A DNA stretch of 64,000 nt, taken from Pseudomonas mendocina (lineage in GTDB: Bacteria; Pseudomonadota; Gammaproteobacteria; Pseudomonadales; Pseudomonadaceae). The DNA lies in contig NZ_CP027657.1 in assembly GCF_003008615.1 (NCBI RefSeq), positions 3,100,001-3,164,000 of the forward strand, written 5' to 3'. Made by a program: the position numbers and the translations under genes. Of this stretch, positions 35,819 through 44,801 are shown one piece after another (within the stretch, counting starts at the first letter, position 1; each line of letters starts with the position of its first letter). The notes below the pieces were generated by a model that made no database searches, was not told the origin of the DNA, and saw only the letters and a list, made by a program, of their open reading frames with translations.

Positions 35819-36610
35819 TCAGGTAGCGAGCATTTCCTGATGCTTGCTGGCTAGGCCCAGGTAGGCCTCTATCACCCGCGGGTCATCGGCCAGTTGCGCG
35901 GCTGGGCCCTGCATGGCGATCTGTCCGGTTTCCAGCACGTAGGCGTAGTCCGCCACGCGCAGGGCGGCGCGGGCGTTCTGTTCCACCAGCAGGATCGACA
36001 CGCCCTGCTGGCGCAGGGTGGTGATGATGCGGAAGATCTCGCGGGTGATCAGTGGCGCCAGACCGAGGCTCGGTTCATCGAGCATCAGCAGCTTGGGCTT
36101 GGCCATCAGCGCGCGGCCGACGGCGAGCATCTGCCGCTCGCCACCGGAGAGGGTGGCGGCCAGTTGCTCGCGGCGTTCCCACAGGCGCGGGAACAGTTCG
36201 TAGACCTCCTTGAGCGTCTGACCGTGGTCGCGCTGGCCGCTGCGGTGGCGCTGGAAGGCGCCGAGCAGCAGGTTGTCGGCGACCGACATGCTGCTGAACA
36301 GCTCGCGCTTCTCCGGCACCAGGCCGAGGCCGCGGCCGACCATCACCTCGACTTCCGGCACGGCTTCCAGGCTGCCGTCGAAGGCGACCCGGCCTCGCGA
36401 GCCGAGCACGCCCATGATGGCCGAGAGCAGGGTGGTCTTGCCGGCGCCGTTGGGGCCGATCACGGTGACGATCTGGCCCTGGCCGACGCGCAGGCTGGCG
36501 TTGGACAGCGCCTCGACCTTGCCGTAGGCGACGCACAGGTCGCTGACGTCCAGCACCGGGTTGGCTACCTGGTTCTGCGTGTGCTGCAGGTTGTGCATGG
36601 GCATGTTCAT
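35819..36610 (-). CDS. livF: Branched-chain amino acid type ABC transporter ATPase, LivF-like
   Basis: The 263-residue protein has Walker [10 protein letters not shown], the signature LSGGERQ and Walker [14 protein letters not shown]. It belongs to the LivF half of the hydrophobic amino acid importer family, which also serves aromatic acids and amides in soil bacteria. Its ATG overlaps the stop of the upstream fusion gene by one base (TGATG). Confidence 0.92.
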   Translation of the reverse strand: MNMPMHNLQHTQNQVANPVLDVSDLCVAYGKVEALSNASLRVGQGQIVTVIGPNGAGKTTLLSAIMGVLGSRGRVAFDGSLEAVPEVEVMVGRGLGLVPEKRELFSSMSVADNLLLGAFQRHRSGQRDHGQTLKEVYELFPRLWERREQLAATLSGGERQMLAVGRALMAKPKLLMLDEPSLGLAPLITREIFRIITTLRQQGVSILLVEQNARAALRVADYAYVLETGQIAMQGPAAQLADDPRVIEAYLGLASKHQEMLAT

Positions 36611-38409
36611 CACTCCGCTCCTCCTAGATAGGCTTCCAGCACTGCCGGATCCTTCTGCACATCGGCCGGCAGGCCGAAGGCGATGCGCTGGCCGAACTCC
36701 ATCACCACCACGCGATCGACCAGGCCCATGACGAAGTCCATGTCGTGCTCGACCAGCAGGATCGCCATGCCTTCGCTGCGCAGGCGGCTGAGCAACTGGC
36801 CGAGGGCTTCCTTCTCCTTGTGACGCAGGCCGGCGGCCGGCTCGTCGAGCAGCAGCAGGCAGGGGTTGGCGCACAGCGCGCGGGCGATTTCGAGGATGCG
36901 TTGCTGGCCCAGCGCCAAGCTGCCGGCTTCCACGTACAGGTAGTCACCGAGGCCGACCCGTTCCAGCTGACGGCGCGCTTCGGCGAGCAGGCGTGCTTCC
37001 TCGGCGCGATCCAGACGCAGGGCTGCGGCGAGTACGCCCTTGCTGCCGCGCAAGTGGGCGCCGAGGGCGACGTTCTCCAGCACGCTCATCTCCGGCAGCA
37101 GCTTGACGTGCTGGAAGGTGCGGCTCATGCCCATGCGCGCGATACGCCGCGAGGGGATGCCGTTGATGCGCTGGCCACGGAACAGCACTTCACCGGAGGT
37201 GGGCGTATCGACGCCGGAAAGCTGGTTGAACAGGGTGCTCTTGCCGGCGCCGTTGGGGCCGATCAGGGCGAGAATTTCCCCGGCGTGTACCTCCAGGTTC
37301 ATCTCGTTGTTGGCTACCAGGCCGCCGAAGCAACGGGTCACGTCGCGGGCTTCCAGCAGCACCTCGCCGACGACCGGCGCCTCGCGCTGCGGCAGCTCGC
37401 TGGCGTCGTCGATTGGGCGGGCAGCGCGGCGTGGCTTCCAGGCATCAGGCCGCAGGCGCGTCAGCAGTGGCCACAGGCCGCCCGGCGCGCGTTGCATCAG
37501 CAGCACGATGGCGATGCCGAAGACGATCACCTCGTAGTTGCCGGTATTGCCCAGCAACTGCGGCAGCAGATCCTGCAGCCACTGCTTGAGCATGGTCAGC
37601 ACGCCGGCGCCGAGCAGGGCGCCCCAGACGCTGGCCACGCCGCCGATCAGCGCCATGAACAGATACTCGATGCCCATGTGCAGGCCGAACGGCGTGGGGT
37701 TCACGAAGCGCTGGGTGTGCGCGTAGAGCCAGCCGGAGAGGGCGGCGAACAGCGCGGAGATGAGGAAGATCACCATCTTCGTGCGGAAGGTGTTCACACC
37801 CATCGACTCAGCCATCAGCTGGCCGCCCTTGAGTGCGCGGATGGCACGACCTTCACGCGAGTCGAGGAGGTTCTGGGTGACGAGCATGGCGCCCAGCAGG
37901 ATCGCCCAGATCAGGTAATAGATCTTCTCGCCCTTGTCCAGCGCCCAGCCGAACAGGGAAATGCTCGGCAGGCCGCTGACGCCGGTGTGCCCGCCAAGCG
38001 ACTCCAGGGTGCCGAACAGGTAGTACAGCGACAGACCCCAGGCGATGGTACCCAGCGGCAGGTAGTGGCCGGACAGCTTCAGCGTCAGCGCGCCGAGCAC
38101 CAGGGCCACGATGGCGGTCAGGGCCAGCCCGATCAGCAGGGTCAGCCAGGGCGAGGCGCTGGCCCAGGCCAGCCAGCTCGGTAGATCCTGCACGGTGGTC
38201 AGGTAGGCGCTGGTGTAGGCGCCGAGGCCGACGAAGGCGGCCTGGCCGAAGCTGGTCATGCCGCCGACGCCGGTGAGCAGCACCAGGCCGAGCACCACCA
38301 GGGTGTACAGGCCGATGTAGTTGAGCAGGGTGACGTAGTAGGGCGGCAGCACCGCCGGCGCCACGGCCAGTACGGCGACCAGGGCGAGGATCAGGTAGCG
38401 CGGTTTCAT
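36610..38409 (-). CDS. LivM-LivG fusion: ABC permease joined to its ATPase
   Basis: Residues 1 to about 315 form a LivM permease with repeated hydrophobic spans ([21 protein letters not shown]). A linker follows. Residues from about 350 on form a LivG ATPase with Walker [10 protein letters not shown] near 385, signature LALGQQR and Walker [12 protein letters not shown]. In most systems livM and livG are separate genes. The 599-residue length equals the sum of the two. The start overlaps the livH stop by four bases. Confidence 0.9.
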   Translation of the reverse strand: MKPRYLILALVAVLAVAPAVLPPYYVTLLNYIGLYTLVVLGLVLLTGVGGMTSFGQAAFVGLGAYTSAYLTTVQDLPSWLAWASASPWLTLLIGLALTAIVALVLGALTLKLSGHYLPLGTIAWGLSLYYLFGTLESLGGHTGVSGLPSISLFGWALDKGEKIYYLIWAILLGAMLVTQNLLDSREGRAIRALKGGQLMAESMGVNTFRTKMVIFLISALFAALSGWLYAHTQRFVNPTPFGLHMGIEYLFMALIGGVASVWGALLGAGVLTMLKQWLQDLLPQLLGNTGNYEVIVFGIAIVLLMQRAPGGLWPLLTRLRPDAWKPRRAARPIDDASELPQREAPVVGEVLLEARDVTRCFGGLVANNEMNLEVHAGEILALIGPNGAGKSTLFNQLSGVDTPTSGEVLFRGQRINGIPSRRIARMGMSRTFQHVKLLPEMSVLENVALGAHLRGSKGVLAAALRLDRAEEARLLAEARRQLERVGLGDYLYVEAGSLALGQQRILEIARALCANPCLLLLDEPAAGLRHKEKEALGQLLSRLRSEGMAILLVEHDMDFVMGLVDRVVVMEFGQRIAFGLPADVQKDPAVLEAYLGGAE

Positions 38410-39443
38410 TCATCGTCCTCCACATGACGGCTGGTGAGGGAACGCCAGAGCAGGAAGGGGATGATCAGGGTGAAGACGATGATCTCCTTGTAGGTGCTGG
38501 CCCAGAACATCGAGAACGCCTCGATCAGGCCCACGGCGAGCGCGCCCAGGGCGGCCGCCGGGTAGCTCACCAGACCGCCGATGATGGCGCCGACGAAACC
38601 CTTGAGGCTGATGACGAAGCCGGAGTCGAAATACAGGGTGGTGATGGGGGCGATGAGGATGCCCGACAGTGCACCGATGAAGGTGGCCAAGGCGAAGGTG
38701 GCCTTGCCCGCCAGGTTCGGCGAGATGCCCATCAATCGTGCGCCCATGCGATTCACCGCGGTGGCACGCAGGGCCTTGCCATAGAGGCTGCGTTCGAAGA
38801 ACAGGAACAGGCTGATGATCAGCGCCAGGGACACGGCGATGACCCACAGGGTCTGGCTGTTGAAGGTCACCGGGCCGAGGGTCAGGCCGGCTTCGGAGAA
38901 GGGCTGGGTGCGTGCACCTTCTGGGCCGAACAGCAGCAGGGCGATACCGACCATGGCCACGTGCACGGCGATGGATACGATCAGCAGCACCAGTGCACTG
39001 GCCGAAGCCAGCGGCTGGAACACCAGGCGATAGAGCTGCGGGCCGAGCGGTACCACCAGCGCCAGAGTGAGCAGGGCCTGCACTGCCATGGGCAGCTCCG
39101 CCAGCGGCAGGCTGCGGATCAGGCCGACCATGGCCAGGGCATAGGCGAGCTTGAGCACGATGCGTTTCGGGAAACGGAAACTGCGGCTGGCGCGGGTGGC
39201 GTCGTACAGATCCATGGCGCAGTCGGCCAGGGTCAGCGCCAGCAACAGCCAGACCAGCGCGGTGGGCTGGCCGGCCTGCAGGGCAGCCATGGTCAGCGCA
39301 CCGTAGGTGACGAACTCACCCAGCGGGATCAGCAGGATGCGCGTCACGGTGAAGACCAGCAGGATCGACAACGCCAGCAGCGCGTAGATGGCGCCGTTGG
39401 TGATGCCGTCCTGGCCGAGCAGCAGGGCAATCTGGAAATTCAT
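38406..39443 (-). CDS. livH: Branched-chain amino acid type ABC transporter permease, LivH-like
   Basis: The 345-residue membrane protein starts MNFQIALLLGQDGITNGAIYALLALSI, the usual LivH opening, and has ILLIPLGEFVTYGAL, RATAVNRMGARLMGI and GIL-type C-terminal spans. The middle part is somewhat longer than E. coli LivH. The start at 39443 removes a non-conserved 13-residue lead. A REP pair separates it from the binding-protein gene upstream. Confidence 0.9.
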   Translation of the reverse strand: MNFQIALLLGQDGITNGAIYALLALSILLVFTVTRILLIPLGEFVTYGALTMAALQAGQPTALVWLLLALTLADCAMDLYDATRASRSFRFPKRIVLKLAYALAMVGLIRSLPLAELPMAVQALLTLALVVPLGPQLYRLVFQPLASASALVLLIVSIAVHVAMVGIALLLFGPEGARTQPFSEAGLTLGPVTFNSQTLWVIAVSLALIISLFLFFERSLYGKALRATAVNRMGARLMGISPNLAGKATFALATFIGALSGILIAPITTLYFDSGFVISLKGFVGAIIGGLVSYPAAALGALAVGLIEAFSMFWASTYKEIIVFTLIIPFLLWRSLTSRHVEDDE

Positions 39444-39485
39444 ATCGGAAACTCTTGTTACGGTATGGGGCGTTCGAGCCACAGG

Positions 39486-39559
39486 CCCCGTAGGGTGGGC
39501 TTCAGCCCACCAGCGAACAGTGGGCTAAAGCGGATCGCCGCCCGGCCCACCCTACGGGG
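39486..39559. repeat. REP inverted pair inside the ABC operon
   Basis: CCCCGTAGGGTGGGCTTCAG and its near mirror CCACCCTACGGGG flank a second TGGGCT/AGCC arm. Position between the binding-protein and permease genes is typical for elements that protect the upstream mRNA and lower downstream expression. Confidence 0.75.
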
Positions 39560-39574
39560 TATCACGCGGAGCGA

Positions 39575-40726
39575 TCAGTCGCGCTTGAGCAGCGTCCAGT
39601 TGCCGTTTTTCACCTGGATCAGCTCGCGGCCGCGCTCGTCGAAGCCGCTGTGATCCTCGGCGCTCATGGTGTAGACGCCCTGGGTGGCGGCGAACTCGTG
39701 GGTCGCTTCCAGCGCATCGCGCAGGGCTGCGCGGAACTCGGGCGTGCCGGGTTGCGCCTTGGCGGCGGCAGCCGGAATCGCCTGTTGCAGCAGCAGCCCG
39801 GCGTCATAGGTATTGGCGCCGAAGGTGGCCGGCTTGCTGCCATTGAGTTTCTCGTAAGCCGCCACGTAGTCGCCGGCGATTGCCTTGGATGGATGGCTGT
39901 CGGGCATCTGCTCGAGCACCAGCATCAGGCTGGCAGCGAGGATGGTGCCTTCGACCTTCTTGCCGCCGAGCTTGAGGAAGTCCGGCAGGGCCGCGCCGTG
40001 GGTCTGGTACATCTGGCCACGGTAGCCCTGGTCGAACAGGGTGGTCTGCGGCAGAACCGCCGAGCTGCCCGGCGCGGCCACCAGCACCGCGTCGGGACGC
40101 GAGGCGAGAATCTTCAGGCTCTGCCCGGTCACCGAGGTGTCCTGGCGCTGGAAGCGTTCGCTGGCCAGCATCTTGATGCCGTGTTCGGCGGCCAGTGTGC
40201 CCATCACCTTCGACCAGTTCTCGCCGTAGGGATCGGCGGTGCCGATGAAGCCGAGTGTCTTCACGCCACGGGCGTTCATGTCCTCGACAAGGGCCTTGGC
40301 GATCAGGTCGTCGTTCTGCGTGGTCTTGAATACCCACTTCTTCTGCTCGGTCATCGGCAACACCACGGCGGCGGTGCCGACCGGTGCCAGCAACGGCACG
40401 CCGGCTTCGGCGACGAACTGAATCACGCCCATGGCATTGGGCGAGCCGCTCGGGCCGATGATGGCGTCGACATTTTCCTCGCTGATCAGCTTCTTCAGCG
40501 CCTTGACGGTGGCGGTGGGGTCGCTGCCGTCATCCAGGGCGATGTACTTCACCTGCTGGTCGCCGGCCTGAGTGGGCAGCAGCGGGACGGAGTTCTTCTG
40601 CGGTAGCCCGACCAGTGCGATGGGGCCGGTAGAGGAGGTGATGACACCCACCTTTACCTCGGCTTGTGCGAAGGAAGCGCAGACGGCGCTGAGGAGGAGG
40701 GTGGACACAGCTCGTTTGAAGTGCAT
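39575..40726 (-). CDS. livK: Branched-chain amino acid type ABC transporter binding protein, LivK-like
   Basis: The 383-residue precursor has a signal peptide (cleavage near AQA-EVKVG). It shows the type 1 periplasmic fold: VGVITSSTGPIALVGLPQKNSVPLL, LISEENVDAIIGPSGSPNA, GFIGTADPYGENWSKVM and the late TFGANTYDAGLLLQQAI. The first-gene position with a strong spacing to livH suits the higher demand for binding protein. It is divergent from iacH across a 712-base gap, so indole-3-acetate or a related acid is a reasonable ligand guess. Confidence 0.88.
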   Translation of the reverse strand: MHFKRAVSTLLLSAVCASFAQAEVKVGVITSSTGPIALVGLPQKNSVPLLPTQAGDQQVKYIALDDGSDPTATVKALKKLISEENVDAIIGPSGSPNAMGVIQFVAEAGVPLLAPVGTAAVVLPMTEQKKWVFKTTQNDDLIAKALVEDMNARGVKTLGFIGTADPYGENWSKVMGTLAAEHGIKMLASERFQRQDTSVTGQSLKILASRPDAVLVAAPGSSAVLPQTTLFDQGYRGQMYQTHGAALPDFLKLGGKKVEGTILAASLMLVLEQMPDSHPSKAIAGDYVAAYEKLNGSKPATFGANTYDAGLLLQQAIPAAAAKAQPGTPEFRAALRDALEATHEFAATQGVYTMSAEDHSGFDERGRELIQVKNGNWTLLKRD

Positions 40727-40971
40727 GACGTACTCCGAGGGGTTGCAAGGCTATTTGGAGAGACAGAGCCCTGCCGGTTGGGAGGGTTTGTCGTCTTCTT
40801 GTTGTTCTGGCGCCTTTGGGCGCTGTCGGCGATTGACCCGTCCGACACAGGCTGTTTTGCACCTCCCGTGCCAGAACGGCGTGCACCGACCTGTCGCATG
40901 GCCCTGCTCGGTCGCGAACCGAGCGTTTGGCTTGCCCTCCTGCGGCAGTACCGAGGTGCTCCATCCGAGAG

Positions 40972-40987
40972 GGTGATGCAGATCACC
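40972..40987. promoter_or_regulatory. Perfect palindrome GGTGAT-GCAG-ATCACC
   Basis: The 6-bp arms are exact inverted repeats. It lies 246 bases before livK and 26 bases before the terminator stem below, a plausible repressor or activator site in the livK/iacH divergent region. The protein that binds is unknown. Confidence 0.4.
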
Positions 40988-41012
40988 TCATGGCTGATTT
41001 CATCGGGCCTGG

Positions 41013-41048
41013 ACGTCCTTTTCCGTGAGCGGAAAAGGACGTTTTTTT
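41013..41048 (+). terminator. Strong intrinsic terminator with no plus-strand gene before it
   Basis: ACGTCCTTTTCCG and CGGAAAAGGACGT form a 13-bp perfect stem with a TGAG loop, followed by seven T on the plus strand. The nearest gene upstream, livK, is on the other strand. The terminator may end a small RNA starting in 40730-41000 or insulate iacH. Confidence 0.8.
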
Positions 41049-41331
41049 AGTGCTTTTTGTTGGTTAAAAAGCGCGTTTTTTGCCTTTAAAAACGCCGTTT
41101 AAATTGTGCAATTTCTGTGCGGTTATCGGCCATTATTGCTGCGCTGAAGAGATCGTTAAAAATCCTTGTGTGCGTTGAGAGTCAATCTCATTTTTTCTTT
41201 AAATATATGTTTTTAAAGGATTTATATGTGATTTATGCGTGAATGTTACAGGTTTTTAGTGTTACCAAACTGCACGAGAATGGTGCTTGCGATACCGAAA
41301 ATGCACCGAATCTACACACTCTTTTTTAAGC

Positions 41332-41370
41332 GATAATTCAATTGACAATTCACGTAATTCTTCCGATTCT
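41332..41370 (+). promoter_or_regulatory. Likely iacH promoter
   Basis: TTGACA (41342-41347) is a consensus -35. Seventeen bases later GATTCT (41365-41370) is a weak -10, which suits a regulated promoter. GATAATTC (41332-41339) abuts it and is the reverse complement of an octamer in the MarR-gene promoter. The stretch 41050-41438 is strikingly AT-rich compared with its surroundings and holds no gene. Confidence 0.5.
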
Positions 41371-41438
41371 GGATTTACGCGAATCGCAGCTCATGTGGCG
41401 GTTCGGTTTTTCAACAAGAACGGCAGTGGGTGAAGCAG

Positions 41439-42551
41439 ATGGCGATAGTGGTCGAGAAGCTGAAGCTCGGTGGGCAAGGCCCCCGTGTGATGGTGAAGGA
41501 CACCATCGATGTGGCTGGCCATCCCACCCGTGCTTCCAGTCGTGCTCTTGAGCATGCGCCGGATGCCGAGCGCCATGCCGACGTGGTTCAGGCGTTGCTC
41601 GACGCCGGCTGCCAACTGCTGGGCAAGACCAGCCTGCACGAGCTGGCCTTCGGTACCACGGGGCTCAATGCCTGGACGGGTACGGCAGACAACCCGCGTT
41701 ACCCCGGACGCATTCCCGGCGGCTCTTCCAGTGGTTCGGCCGCTGCCGTCGCTGCTGGTCTGTGCGATTTCTCCCTGGGCACCGACACCGGTGGCTCGGT
41801 ACGTATTCCTGCTGCCTGCTGTGGCGTGTTCGGTCTCAAGCCCAGCTTTGGCCGGGTCAGCCGCGCCGGGGTGATGCCGACGCAGACCTCGCTGGATTGC
41901 GTCGGCCCGTTCGCCGCCGATATCGACACGCTGATCAGCGCGATGCAGGTCATCGATCCTTCCTTCAATGCCCTGCCGGGCGTGAGTGGCATCCGTATTG
42001 GCGTGGTGCCGGTGCAGGCCAACCCGGAGGTGCAGGCCGTTGTCGATGCGGTGCTCGAAGCCTCTGATTTCGAGTTGCACGAGGCACCCTTGCCCGGCAT
42101 GCCGGCGGCCTACGACGCTGGCCTGGCGGTGATCAACCGGGAAACCTGGAATGCCTGCGGGCACCTGGTTGACAGCGGCCTGGTCGGCGCCGACGTCGCT
42201 GGCCGGCTGCTGGCCGCGCGTGACACCCGTGACGAGGCCCTGGCCGACGCCGAACGCTGCCGCGCCGCGTTTACCGCCGAGGTGGATGCCGCCCTGGCGC
42301 AGTACCCGATTCTCGCCCTGCCGACCATGCCGGATTACCCGGCACTCGTTGCAGATGCTGCCGATACCCGCGCGGCCATCGGCATGACCGCTTTCGTACG
42401 CCCCTTCAACCTGACTGGCCACCCGGCATTGAGCATCCCTTTCGAAGGGGCTTCGAAGTTGCCGGTGGGACTACAACTGGTCGCTGCCAAAGGCGCGGAT
42501 GAACTGCTTCTGGCAGTCGCCCGCGAATTGCTGCAGCGCCTCGAACAATAA
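41439..42551 (+). CDS. iacH: Amidase signature family protein, IacH-like
   Basis: The 370-residue protein carries the amidase signature triad: Lys20 in VMVKDTID, the cis-Ser in GGSSSGS (residues 94-100) and nucleophile Ser120 in GTDTGGSVRIPAACCGVFGLKPS. It is shorter than average for the family. Gene position as first of H-A-B-I-C-D-E-F-G matches the iac order of Pseudomonas putida 1290. The role of IacH in indole-3-acetate degradation is not settled; an intermediate with a lactam ring is a plausible target. ATG 41439 is preferred; an in-frame GTG nine bases earlier is possible. Confidence 0.85.
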   Translation: MAIVVEKLKLGGQGPRVMVKDTIDVAGHPTRASSRALEHAPDAERHADVVQALLDAGCQLLGKTSLHELAFGTTGLNAWTGTADNPRYPGRIPGGSSSGSAAAVAAGLCDFSLGTDTGGSVRIPAACCGVFGLKPSFGRVSRAGVMPTQTSLDCVGPFAADIDTLISAMQVIDPSFNALPGVSGIRIGVVPVQANPEVQAVVDAVLEASDFELHEAPLPGMPAAYDAGLAVINRETWNACGHLVDSGLVGADVAGRLLAARDTRDEALADAERCRAAFTAEVDAALAQYPILALPTMPDYPALVADAADTRAAIGMTAFVRPFNLTGHPALSIPFEGASKLPVGLQLVAAKGADELLLAVARELLQRLEQ

Positions 42552-42574
42552 CCATGCCCATCCTGGAGAAGCCC

Positions 42575-43747
42575 ATGTCTTCCCTAAGCGAGCTGGATTG
42601 CCAGCGCCTTGCCCCGATTACCGCAAATGAAGCCTTTCAGGCGCTGCTGGTCGATATCCGTGAGCGCGCCCAGCGTGAGGAATTCGATCAGCAGCGATAT
42701 ATCTCCGATGACGTGATCGAGCGTTTCAAGGAGCTGGGCGTCTACCGCGCCCTGGTGCCTACCCGCTTTGGCGGTGAGCAGCGCAATCCCATGGAGTTCT
42801 GCGAGATGGTGGAGGAAATCTCCGCCGCCGACGGCTCCGCCGGCTGGGTCGCCAGCTTCGGCATGAACCCGGTGTACCTGGCGGCCCTGCCGCTGGCAAC
42901 GCTGGAGAAGCTCTATGCCAATGGCCCGGACGTCATATTTGCCGGTGGCATTTTCCCTCCGCAGCCGGCCGATCTGCATGACGGTGGCTTCAAGGTCAGT
43001 GGCCGCTGGCGCTTCTCCAGTGGCTGCAAGGGCGCGAGCCTGATTGGCGTCGGTATCAGCCCGAAGAACGGCGAGACGTTGGGGCTGCCACGCCTGGCGG
43101 TGATGCCGAGGGAGAAGGTGGCGATCGAGGAAACCTGGAACGTGGTTGGCCTGATCGGTACCGGCAGCCACGACGTGGTGATCGATGGTGTGGTGGTGCC
43201 CGAAGAGTGGACGTTCGTCCGCGGCGGCGCTTCCAACCTCGATGAGCCGATGTTCCGCTACCCCTCGCTGTCTTTCGCCACGCAGGTGCTGTCCGTGGTT
43301 GGCCTGGGCGTGGCCCGTGCTGCCCTGGACTACCTCTCCGGCATGGCCAGTGGTCGTTTCTCCGTTACCGGTGCTCCGGCTCTGGCCGATCGTCCGCTGG
43401 CGCAAATGCAGATGGCCAAGGCCGAAGCGGAACTGCGCGCCGCCCGTGCCTGGTTCTATGAAGCCATGGAAGACGCCTGGAACAGCGTGGTTGCCGGTAC
43501 GCCGGTGAGCATCGAGCAGACCAACCTGCTGCGCCTGTCCTCGACCCACGCCACCCGTGTGTCTGCCGAAGTGGCGCGCACCGCGCAGATGCTCTCGGGC
43601 ATGACCGGTGTCTATCGCGACAACCCCCTGTCGCGCTTCGTCAACGACACCCTGGTGATCACCCAGCATGCCTTCATGGGCGACATGACCTACCAGAACG
43701 CCGGCGCGATCTTCTTCGGCAACAAGCCGCTGCCTGGCTACCTGTGA
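42575..43747 (+). CDS. iacA: Indole-3-acetate monooxygenase, acyl-CoA-dehydrogenase-like, IacA
   Basis: The 390-residue flavin protein has the acyl-CoA dehydrogenase fold used by group D monooxygenases: FKELGVYRALVPTRFGGE, EISAADGSAGWVASFG, GRWRFSSGCKGA and the C-terminal helical bundle. IacA starts IAA breakdown by hydroxylating the indole ring with reduced flavin, which IacG would supply. The start at 42575 follows GGAGAA. An ATG 21 bases earlier has no ribosome site. Confidence 0.88.
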   Translation: MSSLSELDCQRLAPITANEAFQALLVDIRERAQREEFDQQRYISDDVIERFKELGVYRALVPTRFGGEQRNPMEFCEMVEEISAADGSAGWVASFGMNPVYLAALPLATLEKLYANGPDVIFAGGIFPPQPADLHDGGFKVSGRWRFSSGCKGASLIGVGISPKNGETLGLPRLAVMPREKVAIEETWNVVGLIGTGSHDVVIDGVVVPEEWTFVRGGASNLDEPMFRYPSLSFATQVLSVVGLGVARAALDYLSGMASGRFSVTGAPALADRPLAQMQMAKAEAELRAARAWFYEAMEDAWNSVVAGTPVSIEQTNLLRLSSTHATRVSAEVARTAQMLSGMTGVYRDNPLSRFVNDTLVITQHAFMGDMTYQNAGAIFFGNKPLPGYL

Positions 43748-43774
43748 CTTTCAACTGACAGATCGGTGATTGTG

Positions 43775-44137
43775 ATGACTGAGAAAAAAGCCCTGCGCGT
43801 CCTGTTCTGCATGGGCATCAACCAGAACTTCTTCGACGCCCCACGTGAAGAGCAACTGGAAGTCTGGGCGGCGTTCAGCGCCATGTGGAACGGTATCCAT
43901 GACCTGCCCGGGGTGACGGTATTCGGCAACATGGACGACGACCAGAGCATGGTCGGCCCATCCACCGGCTACCCCTGGACCACCTACCTGCTGGCCGACG
44001 TGCCGGACATCGAAACGGTGCACGCGGCCTGCAACCTGTTCCGCACCACCGCCGTGGGCACCGGCCCGTACAAGCTGTGGCGCTACTGCAAGGTGGAAGC
44101 GCGTACCGGCCGTGAACTGATCATCCAGCGGGCCTGA
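43775..44137 (+). CDS. iacB: Small conserved protein IacB-like
   Basis: The 120-residue protein has no clear catalytic motif that I recognise. It contains RVLFCMGINQNFFDAPREEQLEVWAAF and a compact alpha/beta pattern similar to small ferredoxin-like proteins. Its identity rests on position between iacA and iacI in the conserved cluster. ATG 43775 is chosen over a GTG nine bases earlier. Confidence 0.75.
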   Translation: MTEKKALRVLFCMGINQNFFDAPREEQLEVWAAFSAMWNGIHDLPGVTVFGNMDDDQSMVGPSTGYPWTTYLLADVPDIETVHAACNLFRTTAVGTGPYKLWRYCKVEARTGRELIIQRA

Positions 44138-44140
44138 GCC

Positions 44141-44659
44141 ATGAGCCGATCCCTCGAAGCCCGCCTGCACCAGCTGGAAAGCGAGAACGCCGTGCGTGCC
44201 TGCATGAACCGCTACATGGTGCTGTGCGACGCGCTCGACGCGCGCACTCCGCTGGACGAGCTGGCCGGGCTGTTCACCGCCGACGCCATCTGGGAAGGCA
44301 AGGGCGCGAAGTACGCCAAGAGCTTCGGCGGCTACCGGGGGCGCGAGGCGATCCGCGCGATGTTTGCCGGCTACATGACAGAGCCGGCGCACTTCGCCCT
44401 CAACGTGCACTTCCTCTGCTCGGAGCTGATCCGCGTGGAGGGCGACGAGGCTAGCGGCAGCTGGGTGATGTTGCAGACCTCCACCTTCGCCAGTGGCGCT
44501 TCGCACCTCAATGCGGCGCGGCTGACGGTGCGCTTTCGCGAAGAGCAAGGCGTCTGGCGCATGGCCCATTTCCAGACCGAGAACCTGTTCGGTCGCCCGG
44601 TCGATGCCTGGAACAGCGATGCCCACCTGCCCGTGCCGGGCAAGAACCAACAGACCTAG
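44141..44659 (+). CDS. iacI: SnoaL/NTF2-like protein, IacI-like
   Basis: The 172-residue protein resembles the SnoaL/ring-hydroxylating-dioxygenase beta fold: ENAVRACMNRYMVLCDALD, LAGLFTADAIWEGKG, GYRGREAIRAMFAGYM and a strand-rich C terminus. IacI follows iacB in P. putida 1290 clusters. The TAG stop is the first part of a REP element (TAGGGTGGGC), an unusually tight insertion. It starts three bases after iacB. Confidence 0.8.
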   Translation: MSRSLEARLHQLESENAVRACMNRYMVLCDALDARTPLDELAGLFTADAIWEGKGAKYAKSFGGYRGREAIRAMFAGYMTEPAHFALNVHFLCSELIRVEGDEASGSWVMLQTSTFASGASHLNAARLTVRFREEQGVWRMAHFQTENLFGRPVDAWNSDAHLPVPGKNQQT

Positions 44660-44714
44660 GGTGGGCTTTAGCCCACCGCAGAAAGGCCAGACGTGGGCTG
44701 AAGCCCACCCTACG
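44656..44714. repeat. REP inverted pair within the iac operon
   Basis: CCTAGGGTGGGCTTTAGCCCACC and its mirror GGGCTGAAGCCCACCCTACG face each other. The element supplies the iacI stop codon and lies 88 bases before iacC, so it separates the upstream and dioxygenase parts of the cluster. Confidence 0.75.
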
Positions 44715-44801
44715 AAGATGGCGCTAGCCGGAGCTCCGACTTTCGGACAAGGCGAGCAAAAGAAATTGTGAGTCGGCACGTAATGCTGACGAGGAGTGAC
44801 C

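Noticed and set aside
41050..41438. The AT-rich block before iacH as a site of foreign insertion or a hidden gene.
   Set aside because: No frame with a start, ribosome site and family-like sequence was found, and no terminal repeats or target duplications are visible. A regulatory region explains it more simply.
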